From Anaerolineae bacterium (GTDB taxonomy: Bacteria > Chloroflexota > Anaerolineae > Anaerolineales > Villigracilaceae): a stretch of DNA of 27,297 nucleotides. The notes beneath the pieces are model-generated. The model did no database searches, was not told where the DNA came from, and worked only from the letters and a program-made list of their open reading frames with translations. Made by a program: the position numbers and the translations under genes. The stretch's first letter is position 1; each line of letters starts with the position of its first letter. Location: assembly GCA_003694975.1 (NCBI GenBank), contig RFJH01000177.1, positions 1 to 27,297 of the forward strand, written 5' to 3'. Positions 1 to 7,547 of this stretch are shown here, piece after piece.

Positions 1-258
1 CAGAAAGCGGCGCGTGGCTATAAGGACATCAACCTCCTGGCCTTCAAGTTACTCAGGCCGGGAGGGATACTTCTCACGTTCTCTTGCTCCGGCGGCGTGG
101 ACGCGGCGCTCTTTCAAAAAATCGTCGCCTCCGCTGCCCTGGACGCGAGCGTGGACGCCCGAATCCTGGCGCGCCTTTCACAGGCGGAGGACCATCCCGT
201 CTCGGTGTACTTTCCCGAAGGGGCGTACCTGAAGGGTCTCGTTCTCGTCAAGGGTTGA
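1..258 (+). CDS. RlmI-family 23S rRNA (cytosine-C5)-methyltransferase, C-terminal fragment
   Basis: The reading frame is open from the first base and ends at TGA 256-258, giving the last 85 residues of a class I SAM-dependent rRNA methyltransferase (COG1092, RlmI/RlmK type). The visible segments GYKDINLLAFKLLRPGG, LLTFSCSGGVD and YFPEGAYLKG correspond in order to the end of E. coli RlmI (GYKDIN...LLNPGG...TFSCSG...YPEGLYLKG). The family methylates a cytosine of 23S rRNA using SAM in the cytoplasm. The TFSCSG strand lies at the end of the Rossmann-like methylase core. The PUA domain and SAM-binding motifs would be upstream, outside the window. The gene converges with the 270-1010 gene, with only 11 bases between the stop codons. 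Family assignment is confident. The exact target base is not known from sequence. Confidence 0.9.
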   Translation, partial: QKAARGYKDINLLAFKLLRPGGILLTFSCSGGVDAALFQKIVASAALDASVDARILARLSQAEDHPVSVYFPEGAYLKGLVLVKG

Positions 259-269
259 GTAACGCTTCA

Positions 270-1010
270 TCAGCCGGTTGAGGATTGTGTGTAACGCAAC
301 ACCGTGATCACCGTCAGCAGGATGACCAGCACGAGGGCGATTGTCCCGAGCCAGAGCCATCGGAACGCAGCGGCGAGCATGGCGATCAGGACGAAGACGA
401 CAACCCCTCTGGCGCTCGACACGGCCTCGCGTAGTTTCGGCGCTGCTTCGCGCAACCATCTGCCGCTCAGGACCACGCCAAGCGCCATTCCTGCCAGACT
501 GGCGATGATGAGGAAGGCGGTGATGTCCCTTCCCCGCAGGGATGGCAGGTCCAGCACCATGATTCCGCATGTGGCATCTTCCGAAGGGAGAGGGTACTTC
601 GCGGGGAGATAGACGCGCACCAGGATAAACAGGTCGAACACCCTGTCCTGTGGAAAGACCTCCCAGGCGAGGCGGCGACTCTCTCCCGGCCCCAGGGAGA
701 CCTGTTCGGTGAATTCGCGCATCGCCAGGATATCCCCTTCGCTGATGTGAATGCGCACAGTGCGCCTCAAACTATCGTTCGTTGGGTTTTTGATTTCCAC
801 GCTGACCGTGCCGTTCTCGCCGGTGGTAATCAAAGTGGGGCAACGTAGCGTGGGGAGAGTCTTATCCGAGCGGAATGCAGCGGGGATATCGAACTGAAAC
901 GCCTCCCAGTTTCCCCAGATGGCGGCGCCTGCGTAGAGTGTCCCAAAGAGTGCGCCCAGGGAGAGCAGAATAAGCCCCAGGGCACGAATGATGTGATGTT
1001 TGTTTTTCAT
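270..1010 (-). CDS. Membrane protein with extracytoplasmic beta-rich domain, function unknown
   Basis: This is a 246-residue protein if started at the ATG at 1010. A longer TTG start at 1055 is possible but would put 15 polar residues before the signal anchor. The visible layout is an N-terminal hydrophobic anchor (about residues 7-33, IIRALGLILLSLGALFGTLYAG), then an extracytoplasmic stretch of about 130 residues. That stretch has beta-sandwich character (VSVEIKNPTND, VRIHISEG, LGPGESRRLAWEVFPQD) and two cysteines. It is followed by a hydrophobic segment near 160-180 and a long hydrophobic C-terminal hairpin near 200-240. The middle resembles an Ig-like/DUF11-type fold in which a ligand or partner could bind, but no enzyme motif is visible. 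It is the most distal of three small membrane-protein genes on this strand; the three may be co-transcribed. I do not recognise the family. Confidence 0.7.
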   Translation of the reverse strand: MKNKHHIIRALGLILLSLGALFGTLYAGAAIWGNWEAFQFDIPAAFRSDKTLPTLRCPTLITTGENGTVSVEIKNPTNDSLRRTVRIHISEGDILAMREFTEQVSLGPGESRRLAWEVFPQDRVFDLFILVRVYLPAKYPLPSEDATCGIMVLDLPSLRGRDITAFLIIASLAGMALGVVLSGRWLREAAPKLREAVSSARGVVVFVLIAMLAAAFRWLWLGTIALVLVILLTVITVLRYTQSSTG

Positions 1011-1094
1011 CCTTTGCACCCAGACGAAAAATTTGCCCTCCACATGAGAGGGCAATTCTCAACACAGGAATGATACATGCATGATTTGAGGATG

Positions 1095-1310
1095 TTACTC
1101 CTCCCCAAAGCGGGCAATCTGGCGTAGCAATCCAACGACCAGCATACCCAACCGCAGCCCCTGGCTGCTGGTTATCGCCAGAGGTTCTCCTTTTTGTTCC
1201 GCGCGCCGCACCAACAAGTATGCCGCGCCTAAACCGGTCAGCGCGCCGATGACCGCGCCAAGTGCCAGTGTTTTTACTTTCCAGGACGAGTTGCCGTTTT
1301 CCGTCGTCAT
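1095..1310 (-). CDS. Small membrane protein with glycine-rich transmembrane segment
   Basis: A 71-residue protein with one glycine-rich hydrophobic segment (about residues 12-34, LALGAVIGALTGLGAAYLLV) and a basic/acidic tail ending LLRQIARFGEE. The Gly-x3-Gly spacing suggests helix packing in the membrane. I chose the ATG at 1310 because an AAAGGA ribosome-binding site lies nine bases upstream. A GTG at 1331 overlaps the stop of the upstream gene by four bases (GTGA) and could also be used, adding seven residues. It sits directly after the 1328-1765 gene, so the two are probably co-transcribed and possibly translationally coupled. Similar short proteins are often annotated YtxH-like, but the typical downstream coiled coil is absent, so function is unknown. 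Confidence 0.65.
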   Translation of the reverse strand: MTTENGNSSWKVKTLALGAVIGALTGLGAAYLLVRRAEQKGEPLAITSSQGLRLGMLVVGLLRQIARFGEE

Positions 1311-1327
1311 CTTGTCTGATCCTTTCG

Positions 1328-1765
1328 TCACTCTGTCCGGTCTTTTCGGGGTTTGAGGAAAGCCCGCGCTCCGGCACCTATCTCCTCAAGGTACAGAATA
1401 GGTTTGACGGTTATGTCCGCGCCGCGTTGCACCGCCCGACGCAAGCGATGTGACAGGAACTGCACTCGTGCTGCCAGAGGGGGGATGGCCTGTCGAGCGC
1501 GTATCAGGAGGTAGGTCGCGCCGATCAGGAGGACAAGCACAAGGATTCCCAGCACCATGGGCAGGATGAGTAGCCAGATCGTCGCCAGGGCGGCCCATCG
1601 CCCCACATCACCGTCCCCGCGAAAGGTAGCAACGCCCGCCCACACACCAAGCACGACCAGCACCAGCGTAGAAAGCAAAACGGGCGCGAGAATCTGCCAT
1701 GCAAATTGGCGACGGTGTTGACGATACGAAGGACGTTCGTTCAGAAGGGGCGTAGATGTCTTCAT
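1328..1765 (-). CDS. Two-TM membrane protein, function unknown
   Basis: A 145-residue protein starting at the ATG at 1765 (MKTSTPLL). A start further upstream would run into the divergent promoter region. Two strongly hydrophobic helices are visible, near residues 28-48 (ILAPVLLSTLVLVVLGVWAGV) and 62-88 (LATIWLLILPMVLGILVLVLLIGATYLLI). They are followed by a cationic C-terminal tail of about 55 residues (RARQAIPPL...SHRLRRAVQRG) likely to be cytoplasmic. No catalytic motif is seen. It is the first gene of the minus-strand group and is divergent from pstS. No Shine-Dalgarno motif precedes the ATG; instead an extended -10 sits eight bases upstream. Function unknown. Confidence 0.7.
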   Translation of the reverse strand: MKTSTPLLNERPSYRQHRRQFAWQILAPVLLSTLVLVVLGVWAGVATFRGDGDVGRWAALATIWLLILPMVLGILVLVLLIGATYLLIRARQAIPPLAARVQFLSHRLRRAVQRGADITVKPILYLEEIGAGARAFLKPRKDRTE

Positions 1766-1773
1766 TAGATGTA

Positions 1774-1782
1774 ATTTTAACA
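1774..1782 (-). promoter_or_regulatory. Extended -10 promoter of the 1328-1765 gene, likely leaderless
   Basis: On the minus strand TGTTAAAAT reads as an extended -10 (TGn followed by TAAAAT, 1779-1774). Exactly eight bases then separate it from the ATG at 1765. A start site seven or so bases downstream of the -10 would fall at or one base before the A of the ATG. No GGAG-like element exists between. A convincing -35 was not found. Confidence 0.45.
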
Positions 1783-1861
1783 CAGAGTGGAACAAGTGTG
1801 GCGGAGGCCAAGCCAGGGAAGAAATTATCTCCAAAAAGAGGGGGGATTGCCATTTATCGGC

Positions 1862-1867
1862 TATAAT
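1862..1867 (+). promoter_or_regulatory. Consensus -10 box of pstS, likely leaderless
   Basis: A perfect TATAAT lies eight bases upstream of the pstS ATG (1876), too close for a normal 5' leader with a ribosome-binding site. No Shine-Dalgarno sequence is visible. The expected transcription start falls within one or two bases of the start codon. No good -35 is present at 16-18 bases upstream, so an activator (for example a PhoB-type regulator) may be needed; no Pho-box was recognised by eye. Confidence 0.5.
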
Positions 1868-1875
1868 TAGCCACG

Positions 1876-2766
1876 ATGCAACGCGTCATTCTTACCACTC
1901 TCATCCTTCTGGCACTCGTTTCCTGTGCCCCTGCCCCGTCCTCTTCTTCGTCCTCCCTGCCCTCCACGCCCCCTGCACAGACGTATATAGAAAACAAAGG
2001 CTCCGATACCATTGTCAATCTGGCGCTGGCCTGGGCAGAGCGTTATCAGGAATTGCACCCCGAAGTGCGCATCTCGGTGACCGGCGGCGGTTCAGGGACG
2101 GGGATCGCAGCCCTGATCAACGGCACCGTAGATATCGCCAACGCCTCACGACAGATCAAACCCGAAGAGCGAGAAAAAGCGGAAGCAAACGGGGTCACAC
2201 CCGTTGAGTTCGTTATCGCCCGCGATGCCATTGCCGTTATTGTTCATCCTGATAACCCTGTCGAACGTCTGACCCTGCAACAAATTTCGGACATCTACAG
2301 CGGCAAGATTACCAATTGGGCAGAGGTTGGCGGCGAAGACCGCCCCATCGTGCGACTCTCGCGCGAGACCAATTCCGGCACTCATGTCTATTTCCTGGAA
2401 GAAGTCATCCGCCTGGGTGAAAAAGAAAACAAGACTCTCTTCTCAATGGACACCCTCCTCCTGCCCTCATCGGAGGGCATCATCAACGAGGTCCGCCAGA
2501 ACCCAAATGCCATCGGCTACGATGGCCTGGGCTATGTCCCTCCCGATTTAAAAACCATCGCCATCGCCCGCGATGCGGATAGCCCCTATGTGCTACCATC
2601 TGTTGAGACAGTTAACGACGGTTCCTATCCCATTGCTCGCGACCTGTACATGTACACCGCTGGCGAGCCGACCGGCGTGGTTAAAGAGTATCTGGAGTGG
2701 ATCCTCTCCTCAGAAGCCCAGCAAATCGTCCGCGACCTGGGCTTCGTCCCTATCGTTGTTCCCTGA
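1876..2766 (+). CDS. pstS: Phosphate ABC transporter substrate-binding lipoprotein PstS
   Basis: A 296-residue extracytoplasmic receptor that captures phosphate and delivers it to PstC/PstA. The N-terminus is a lipoprotein signal with lipobox LVSC (Cys17), followed by a Pro/Ser-rich spacer. The PstS-type fold begins at NKGSDTIVNLALAWAERY. Ligand-loop signatures are visible: TGGGSGTGIAALINGTVDIANASRQ, then the VHPDNPV and LTLQQISDIYSGKITNWAEVGG hinge segments. The RETNSGTHVYF segment contributes phosphate-contacting Ser/Thr residues in this family. The C-terminus (WILSSEAQQIVRDLGFVPI) is typical. Length is normal for the PBP_like_2/PstS family. It is the first gene of a pstSCAB operon. No phoU or phoR/phoB lies in the window. 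Family call is very secure; phosphate specificity follows from the operon. Confidence 0.95.
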   Translation: MQRVILTTLILLALVSCAPAPSSSSSSLPSTPPAQTYIENKGSDTIVNLALAWAERYQELHPEVRISVTGGGSGTGIAALINGTVDIANASRQIKPEEREKAEANGVTPVEFVIARDAIAVIVHPDNPVERLTLQQISDIYSGKITNWAEVGGEDRPIVRLSRETNSGTHVYFLEEVIRLGEKENKTLFSMDTLLLPSSEGIINEVRQNPNAIGYDGLGYVPPDLKTIAIARDADSPYVLPSVETVNDGSYPIARDLYMYTAGEPTGVVKEYLEWILSSEAQQIVRDLGFVPIVVP

Positions 2767-2807
2767 CACCTGACACTCCGACGCCTTACCTCTGACACTC
2801 TCCTCCT

Positions 2808-3704
2808 ATGAACGAAACCCTCTCCTGGAAAGAGTACCTCATCACTCGCGCCATCAAGGTGACCGGTTACTCGGCCATTGTGTTCGTCGTGCTGATTTTC
2901 TTCTTTCTGCTACGCGAGGGGCTACCCACGCTGGCCGAGGTTCCGCTTTCCACCTTGTTCAGCATCCGCTGGTATCCTATTGAAGGATATTACGGCATCC
3001 TACCCCTGCTCAGTGGTTCCCTGATCGTCACCTTGGGTGCGGCGTTGATCGCCATCCCTTTCGGCATCGGGACGGCAATTTACATTGCCGAGATCGCCCC
3101 ACGCTGGATGCGTGAGATTCTCAAGCCTCTGGTCGAGTTGCTGGGTGGATTGCCCTCGGTGGTGCTCGGTTTCCTGGGCATTCTTGTGCTTTCGCCATTC
3201 CTGCGTCGCTTGCTCGATCTGCCCACCGGCTTGACCGCCTTCACCGGCTCGCTCCTATTGGGTGGCATTGCTATCCCGACCGTAGTCTCCATTGCCGAAG
3301 ATGCGCTTGATGCCGTCCCTCGATCCTATCGAGAGGCAGCCCTGGCTCTGGGCGCCACTCACTGGCAGACCATCTGGCGCGTCACCCTGCCCGCCGCCCG
3401 CTCCGGCGTATTGACCGCCGTCATGCTTGGCGTGGGACGCGCTATCGGCGAGACGATGACCGTGATGATGGTCACCGGCAACGCGCCTGTCCTGGCAACC
3501 AGTCCGGGCGCGTTGTTCTCCCCCGTCCGCACGATGACGGCGACCATCGCCGCCGAAATGGGCGAGGTGGCCGGGGGTAGTGTACACTATCACGTCCTGT
3601 TCTTCATCGGCCTAGTGCTGTTCCTCATCTCCCTGGCGGTCAACGTGACGGCTTCCGCCATCGTCTTCCGAACTCGTACGCGCGCCGAACGGATTCTCTC
3701 ATGA
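2808..3704 (+). CDS. pstC: Phosphate ABC transporter permease PstC
   Basis: A 298-residue integral membrane protein, one of the two channel-forming subunits of the Pst importer. The first helix (about residues 19-37, YSAIVFVVLIFFFLLREG) is followed by a periplasmic loop (SIRWYPIEGYYGILPLLSGS) typical of PstC, then five more hydrophobic segments. The cytoplasmic EAA coupling loop is clear: EAALALGATHWQTIWRVTLP, with GATHWQT as the family hallmark. The permease also shows GRAIGETMTVMMVTGNAP, a conserved PstC stretch. Length is normal. It starts 41 bases after the pstS stop and its stop overlaps the pstA start by four bases (ATGA), so PstC and PstA are probably translationally coupled. Confidence 0.95.
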   Translation: MNETLSWKEYLITRAIKVTGYSAIVFVVLIFFFLLREGLPTLAEVPLSTLFSIRWYPIEGYYGILPLLSGSLIVTLGAALIAIPFGIGTAIYIAEIAPRWMREILKPLVELLGGLPSVVLGFLGILVLSPFLRRLLDLPTGLTAFTGSLLLGGIAIPTVVSIAEDALDAVPRSYREAALALGATHWQTIWRVTLPAARSGVLTAVMLGVGRAIGETMTVMMVTGNAPVLATSPGALFSPVRTMTATIAAEMGEVAGGSVHYHVLFFIGLVLFLISLAVNVTASAIVFRTRTRAERILS

Positions 3705-4570
3705 GAAAACGAATCCCCCTCCTCCGAAACCGTCATCTTGTCCAACGTCTGGGCTTCTCGCTGCTCACCCTGATGGCCGCCCTGACCGTCCTTCCCATCA
3801 TTGGCGTGGTTCTGTTCATCATCAAAGAAGGTCTTCCGGCGATCTCATGGGAATTCCTCACCGCCATGCCACGAGAAGGGATGCGTGCCGGTGGCATTTT
3901 GCCGGCTATCGTCGGCACGCTCTACCTCACGCTGGGCACGGCCATTTTCTCCGTTCCTCTTGGGGTGGCAGCGGCCATTTACCTGGCCGAGTACGCACCG
4001 GAGAACCGTCTCACGCGTCTGATCCGCATTGCCATCATCAACCTGGCCGGGATTCCCTCTGTGGTCTACGGACTGTTCGGCCTGGGGTTGTTCGTGCTCT
4101 TCCTGAGATTCGGCACGTCCATTCTCTCCGCATCGTTGACCCTCTCAATCATGACATTGCCGGTTATCATCAGTGCGGCGGAGGAGGCTCTGCGTGCCGT
4201 TCCTCAGGCATTTCGCACCGTGAGCATTTCTCTGGGTGCCACCCGCTGGCAGACCATTCGCCGCATCGTCCTCCCCCAAGCGATGCCTGGCATCATTACT
4301 GGAATCATTCTCGGCCTGGAGCGCGCTGCCGGAGAAACCGCTCCCATCCTCTTCACCGGCGCGGCCTTCTTTCTTCCCCGCCTGCCACACACACCTTTCG
4401 ATGCGACCATGGCCCTGCCCTACCACCTCTTCGTCATCTCCACACAGGTACCCGAGATGCCTTTCCAGATTCAATACGGCACGGCGCTCGTACTGATTGT
4501 CTTCGTGCTGAGCATGAACCTGATCGCCACTATCATCCGCTCCCGCGCCCGTGCCCGCCGCCAATGGTGA
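3701..4570 (+). CDS. pstA: Phosphate ABC transporter permease PstA
   Basis: A 289-residue second permease of the Pst importer with six predicted membrane segments. The first is near residues 16-38 (FSLLTLMAALTVLPIIGVVLFII). The conserved PstA features are GGILPAIVGTLYLTLGTAIFSVPLGVAAAIYLAEYA, AGIPSVVYGLFGLGLFV, and the EAA loop SLGATRWQTIRRIVLPQAMPG that contacts the ATPase. GLERAAGETAPILFTGAAFF is also typical. The ATG overlaps the pstC stop by four bases, and the gene itself overlaps the start of pstB, consistent with stoichiometric co-translation. No unusual residues noted. Confidence 0.95.
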   Translation: MRKRIPLLRNRHLVQRLGFSLLTLMAALTVLPIIGVVLFIIKEGLPAISWEFLTAMPREGMRAGGILPAIVGTLYLTLGTAIFSVPLGVAAAIYLAEYAPENRLTRLIRIAIINLAGIPSVVYGLFGLGLFVLFLRFGTSILSASLTLSIMTLPVIISAAEEALRAVPQAFRTVSISLGATRWQTIRRIVLPQAMPGIITGIILGLERAAGETAPILFTGAAFFLPRLPHTPFDATMALPYHLFVISTQVPEMPFQIQYGTALVLIVFVLSMNLIATIIRSRARARRQW

Positions 4571-5340
4571 CCAGACCCATGCCTGACCCCAAGATCCTGA
4601 TCGAACACCTCACTCTTCACTACTCCGACGGCACCGAATCGCTCAACGACATCAACCTGGCGATTCCTGCCAATGCCATCACCGTCCTCTTCGGACCGGC
4701 AGGCGGTGGAAAGTCCAGCCTTCTGCGCTGTATCAACCGTCTGAACGACCTCGCCGATGTGAAGACCCTCAGCGGACGCATCCTGCTGGACGGCGAAAAC
4801 ATCCTCGACCCGAAGACGGACATCATCGCGTTGCGCCGTAAAGTGGGCATGGTCTTTGCACGTCCCGTTGTTCTTCCCCTGACTATCCGGGGCAACCTGA
4901 CCTATGGTCTGGAACTGGCAGGCGAACGTCGCCGCTCCCGCCTGGATGAGGCTGTGGAACGTAGCCTGAAACAAGCCGCTTTATGGGACGAGGTGAAGGA
5001 CCGTCTCGACGATCCCGCTTCCGCCCTCTCCGGTGGTCAACAGCAACGTCTCTGCCTGGCGCGCGTTCTGGCCTTGCAGCCCGAAGTCATCCTCCTGGAC
5101 GAACCCACCAGCGGCCTGGACCCGATCTCCACAGGGAAAGTGGAAGCCGCCTTACAGGAACTGAAGAAAAACTACACCATCGTCCTCGTGCCTCATTCCG
5201 TCCAACAGGCTGCCCGCACAGCCGATTACGCCGCCTTCTTCCTGCAAGGGAAACTCATCGAATACGCCCCTGGCCAGGAAATCTTCACCAACCCCAAGGA
5301 CAAACGCACAGAAGACTATGTCATGGGGAGATTTGGCTGA
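4564..5340 (+). CDS. pstB: Phosphate ABC transporter ATP-binding protein PstB, Q-loop glutamine replaced by Ala
   Basis: A 258-residue ATPase of the Pst importer. Starts at 4564 (ATG), 4567 (GTG overlapping the pstA TGA) or 4579 (ATG) are all in frame; none has a clear ribosome-binding site. Motifs in order: Walker A GPAGGGKSS, PstB-like CINRLNDL, signature LSGGQQQRLCLARVLA, Walker B VILLDEP, D-loop SGLDPIST, and an H-loop histidine in VPHSVQQAAR, followed by the PstB-type C-terminus NPKDKRTEDYVMGRFG. The Q-loop reads VGMVFARP where PstB normally has VGMVFQRP; the Gln-to-Ala codon is GCA at 4858-4860. The last Walker A Thr is Ser. Everything else argues for a working ATPase. The Q-loop change is odd because that Gln couples the membrane domain and magnesium to ATP hydrolysis. 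Confidence 0.93.
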   Translation: MVTRPMPDPKILIEHLTLHYSDGTESLNDINLAIPANAITVLFGPAGGGKSSLLRCINRLNDLADVKTLSGRILLDGENILDPKTDIIALRRKVGMVFARPVVLPLTIRGNLTYGLELAGERRRSRLDEAVERSLKQAALWDEVKDRLDDPASALSGGQQQRLCLARVLALQPEVILLDEPTSGLDPISTGKVEAALQELKKNYTIVLVPHSVQQAARTADYAAFFLQGKLIEYAPGQEIFTNPKDKRTEDYVMGRFG

Positions 5341-5498
5341 CCCAAGAAGGCAAGAAGGGTCGAAGAAAAGTTTCAGAGCCATGAAGACGAACAATCAATG
5401 TTCCTCGTTTCCTGTCAGGTGGGGAGTTATAGCCCGCAGTGCCGGGTAGGGGACGGTAACGGAGTAGATAGTTTCACCATCCCATGATAACAATCGCC
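5341..5498. other. Intergenic stretch after pstB, no gene seen
   Basis: Nothing convincing is coded here. Apparent minus-strand reading frames crossing it have no family resemblance or start signals. Together with the terminator module, terminal hairpin and pseudogene tail that follow, it forms a 369-base non-coding interval between the pstB stop (5340) and the stop of the frameshifted peptidase gene (5710). Confidence 0.5.
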
Positions 5499-5578
5499 TG
5501 GCGCGAAAAGCAGGCTGCCTGACCAGGACAGCCTGCTTTTTCTTTCATTCACCCTACAATCTACGGTGTATCCCACTC
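5499..5578. repeat. Terminator-bearing repeat, copy 1
   Basis: About 80 bases nearly identical to 7984-8061. Both copies begin TGGCGCGAAAAGCAGGCTG and end GGTGTATCCCACTC. Differences are a few substitutions and a two-base indel near 5555. In copy 2 the right end is the last five codons and stop of the solute-binding protein gene; here the same EWDTP-stop codons are present but join no open gene. This suggests duplication of a gene 3' end with its terminator, or recombination between paralogous gene ends. Confidence 0.75.
5506..5545. terminator. Bidirectional intrinsic terminator (copy 1)
   Basis: A 12-bp perfect stem AAAAGCAGGCTG (5506-5517) / CAGCCTGCTTTT (5529-5540) encloses an 11-base loop that can itself pair. 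On the plus strand it is followed by TCTTTC and would end the pst operon. On the minus strand it has a TTTT tail and would end the frameshifted peptidase gene. Confidence 0.8.
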
Positions 5579-5620
5579 TGGCCAATTGCCAACCAGCATC
5601 TGCCATGGTGCTGGTGGTGG

Positions 5621-5659
5621 ACCAGAAGTTCAACCTGTTAGCGAAGTTGAACTTCTGGT
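5621..5659. repeat. Perfect 14-bp inverted repeat
   Basis: ACCAGAAGTTCAAC (5621-5634) and GTTGAACTTCTGGT (5646-5659) are exact reverse complements around an 11-base loop. There is no T-run on either side, so it is not a standard intrinsic terminator. It lies just beyond the stop codon of the frameshifted peptidase gene. Confidence 0.7.
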
Positions 5660-5709
5660 TGCACCATTCTTCAAACTGCCAGAAATCGCCCGGCGTCACG
5701 AAGTGCACC

Positions 5710-7547
5710 TTACAAGAGATCACATATCCTGTGTTCAGGACCGATGCCGAAACGCTCGCGGAAAAGAGAGTAGTCCTCCTCGCCGATGACCGGTGCAATG
5801 ATGTCGGGGAGCAAAGCAGGACAGAAGTCATGGTTCTGCTGGAAGTATTCTCGTGTCCGTTGGACAATTTGCTGCACCGCTTGCTCTCCATGTGCCTGGG
5901 CAATGCTATCCCAAAAACAATACCCGATATCATAAACTAGGCCGCGCAGCATTGAGGCATCAAAGTTGGGGACACGTTCACTCAGATAACTTGCAGCCTC
6001 ATCATACCCCAGTGTAAGTGGGAAATAAGGGTAACTTGCAGAGCCTCCAGATGCGGGATTTTCCTGGTGAATGCCATCCGCAGTACACTCATCAGGTGAG
6101 CGAAGAGCATATTGCGAAACGATTTTCTCCGATACCCAGGTGGCCAGTCCTTCTTCGAGCGTAGCGGATGGGAAGCCGGGAGACATGGCATGGGTTGCTT
6201 CATGCGCGTAGAGCACATCACTGCACTGCCCCAAGGCTGCGCCCACCCACTCCGCACCGAGATAGGAAAGGTCGCCTTCCGTATGGCGCGGATGGTTCCG
6301 CCCGAACCGGTAGTTGCTCCCGGTGGAGAAACATCTGGTGGAACAGTTGTCAGATAGAAGGGGTACAGAGGCAAGGGAGAAGTGTTCAGTACGGTGCGCA
6401 CTTCAGGCTCACAGGCGGAAAGCATGGCCACTGTGAACGATGCCAGGTTCTCGAATTGCCTTGGAGCGACGCTGATCAGCGCGCCGTGCTGTTTGGCAAT
6501 CTCGTCTCGCTCGGCAAGCGGTGCGCCGCCCAGTTCGGTAGCGCAACCCACATGCAACCCACCTCCATTTATACATTGCTGATAGTTCGTCAGCGCTTCC
6601 GCCGTGGGAGTGAGACTCAGTTGTTCCACAACCAGGGTTTCACTGTGCTCGTTGTTTCCGCCTGGGTCATCCCCGTCGGCAGGCAGCACGCGGGCCGTAA
6701 CCGTCACGCTTTGCCCTGCGGAGGTGATGCCAAAGGTGCTGAAATCGCTATCCGGCGCGTACGCATCCACGCACAGGCCGGGCAACACAGGCCGGGTGAC
6801 ATTGACACTGGTCTGGAAACCATTGGCCTCGATATCTACCTGGAAAGGGTATAACACCGAACGACCGCCGGTATTGCAGATGGTGGCCTCGAACGTTCCC
6901 TGAGGTCTGGCACTATCGTAACGCAGCAGGAGTTGGAGCACCTTCAAATCCGCGGGTATGTCGAAATCAATTGCCAGGCTGTCCGATGAGGGGGAATTGG
7001 AACACACGGTCAGGGGAGGCAACATGTCCAAATTGCTCTCGTAGGGAGCACTTGCACCCCCTGTCCTTGTATACAGCCCATGGAAACGAATCTGCGCTTG
7101 CTGCGGGGCTGCGCCACCCTGGGAATCAAGCATGCTCTGATACCAGGAATTCAGGTACATGCTGTAAACCTGGATGTCACCCGGTAAAGTCCCCTGGTAC
7201 AGCAGATTTCCATCCCAGATCATGCTTTCACCAGATAGGGACGAGAAACTCAGGAACAAATCAGGGCGCGGTGGGCTGCTGGTGTGTATATAGAACAACA
7301 CCATGGAAGGTTGTCCCCATTGAATAGTCCCACCCGGGCATTCTGGAATGCCACCTGAACCAGAGGGATAGATGGCCGCCTGGTAGAGTGTGGACTGCGG
7401 AGTGGCCGTAGCGGCCACAGGAGGCTGTGTTACCGTAGAAAGGGGTATTTCGGTAGAGGTGACAGTTGCCATTGGGATATTGCAGGCCAGCACGGTGCCT
7501 ATCAGCGCAAAGGCGATGAAGGCGAGGGTAAGTTTGGATGTCTTCAC
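5710..7547 (-). pseudogene. Secreted metallopeptidase-like lipoprotein gene, interrupted by a frameshift
   Basis: The coding signal runs in two frames. The first begins at GTG 7547, chosen because a GGAGG site lies seven bases upstream, and its reading is open to 5982. It encodes a lipoprotein signal (IGTVLAC), a Thr/Pro spacer, a long beta-rich part, and a CARDB-like domain around residues 195-306 (TFEATICNTGG...GGNNEHSETLVV). The second frame, open from 6402 to the TAA at 5710, carries the catalytic-looking part: HEATH (an HExxH zinc motif) followed by LEEGLATW, the glutamate helix of peptidase MA-like gluzincins. The shift lies between 6402 and about 6246 and corresponds to loss of one base or gain of two. 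Restored, the product would be about 611 residues. It may be a true pseudogene or an assembly error. Spacing and repeats around it suggest decay. Confidence 0.75.

Noticed and set aside
178..570. Minus-strand reading frame over the end of the rRNA methyltransferase and the first membrane gene
   Set aside because: Low-complexity Arg/Gly/His-rich shadow of real genes in other frames.
3847..4563. In-frame upstream extension of pstB, giving a protein of about 497 residues
   Set aside because: The extension overlaps pstA in another frame and shows no domain; PstB starts at 4564-4579.
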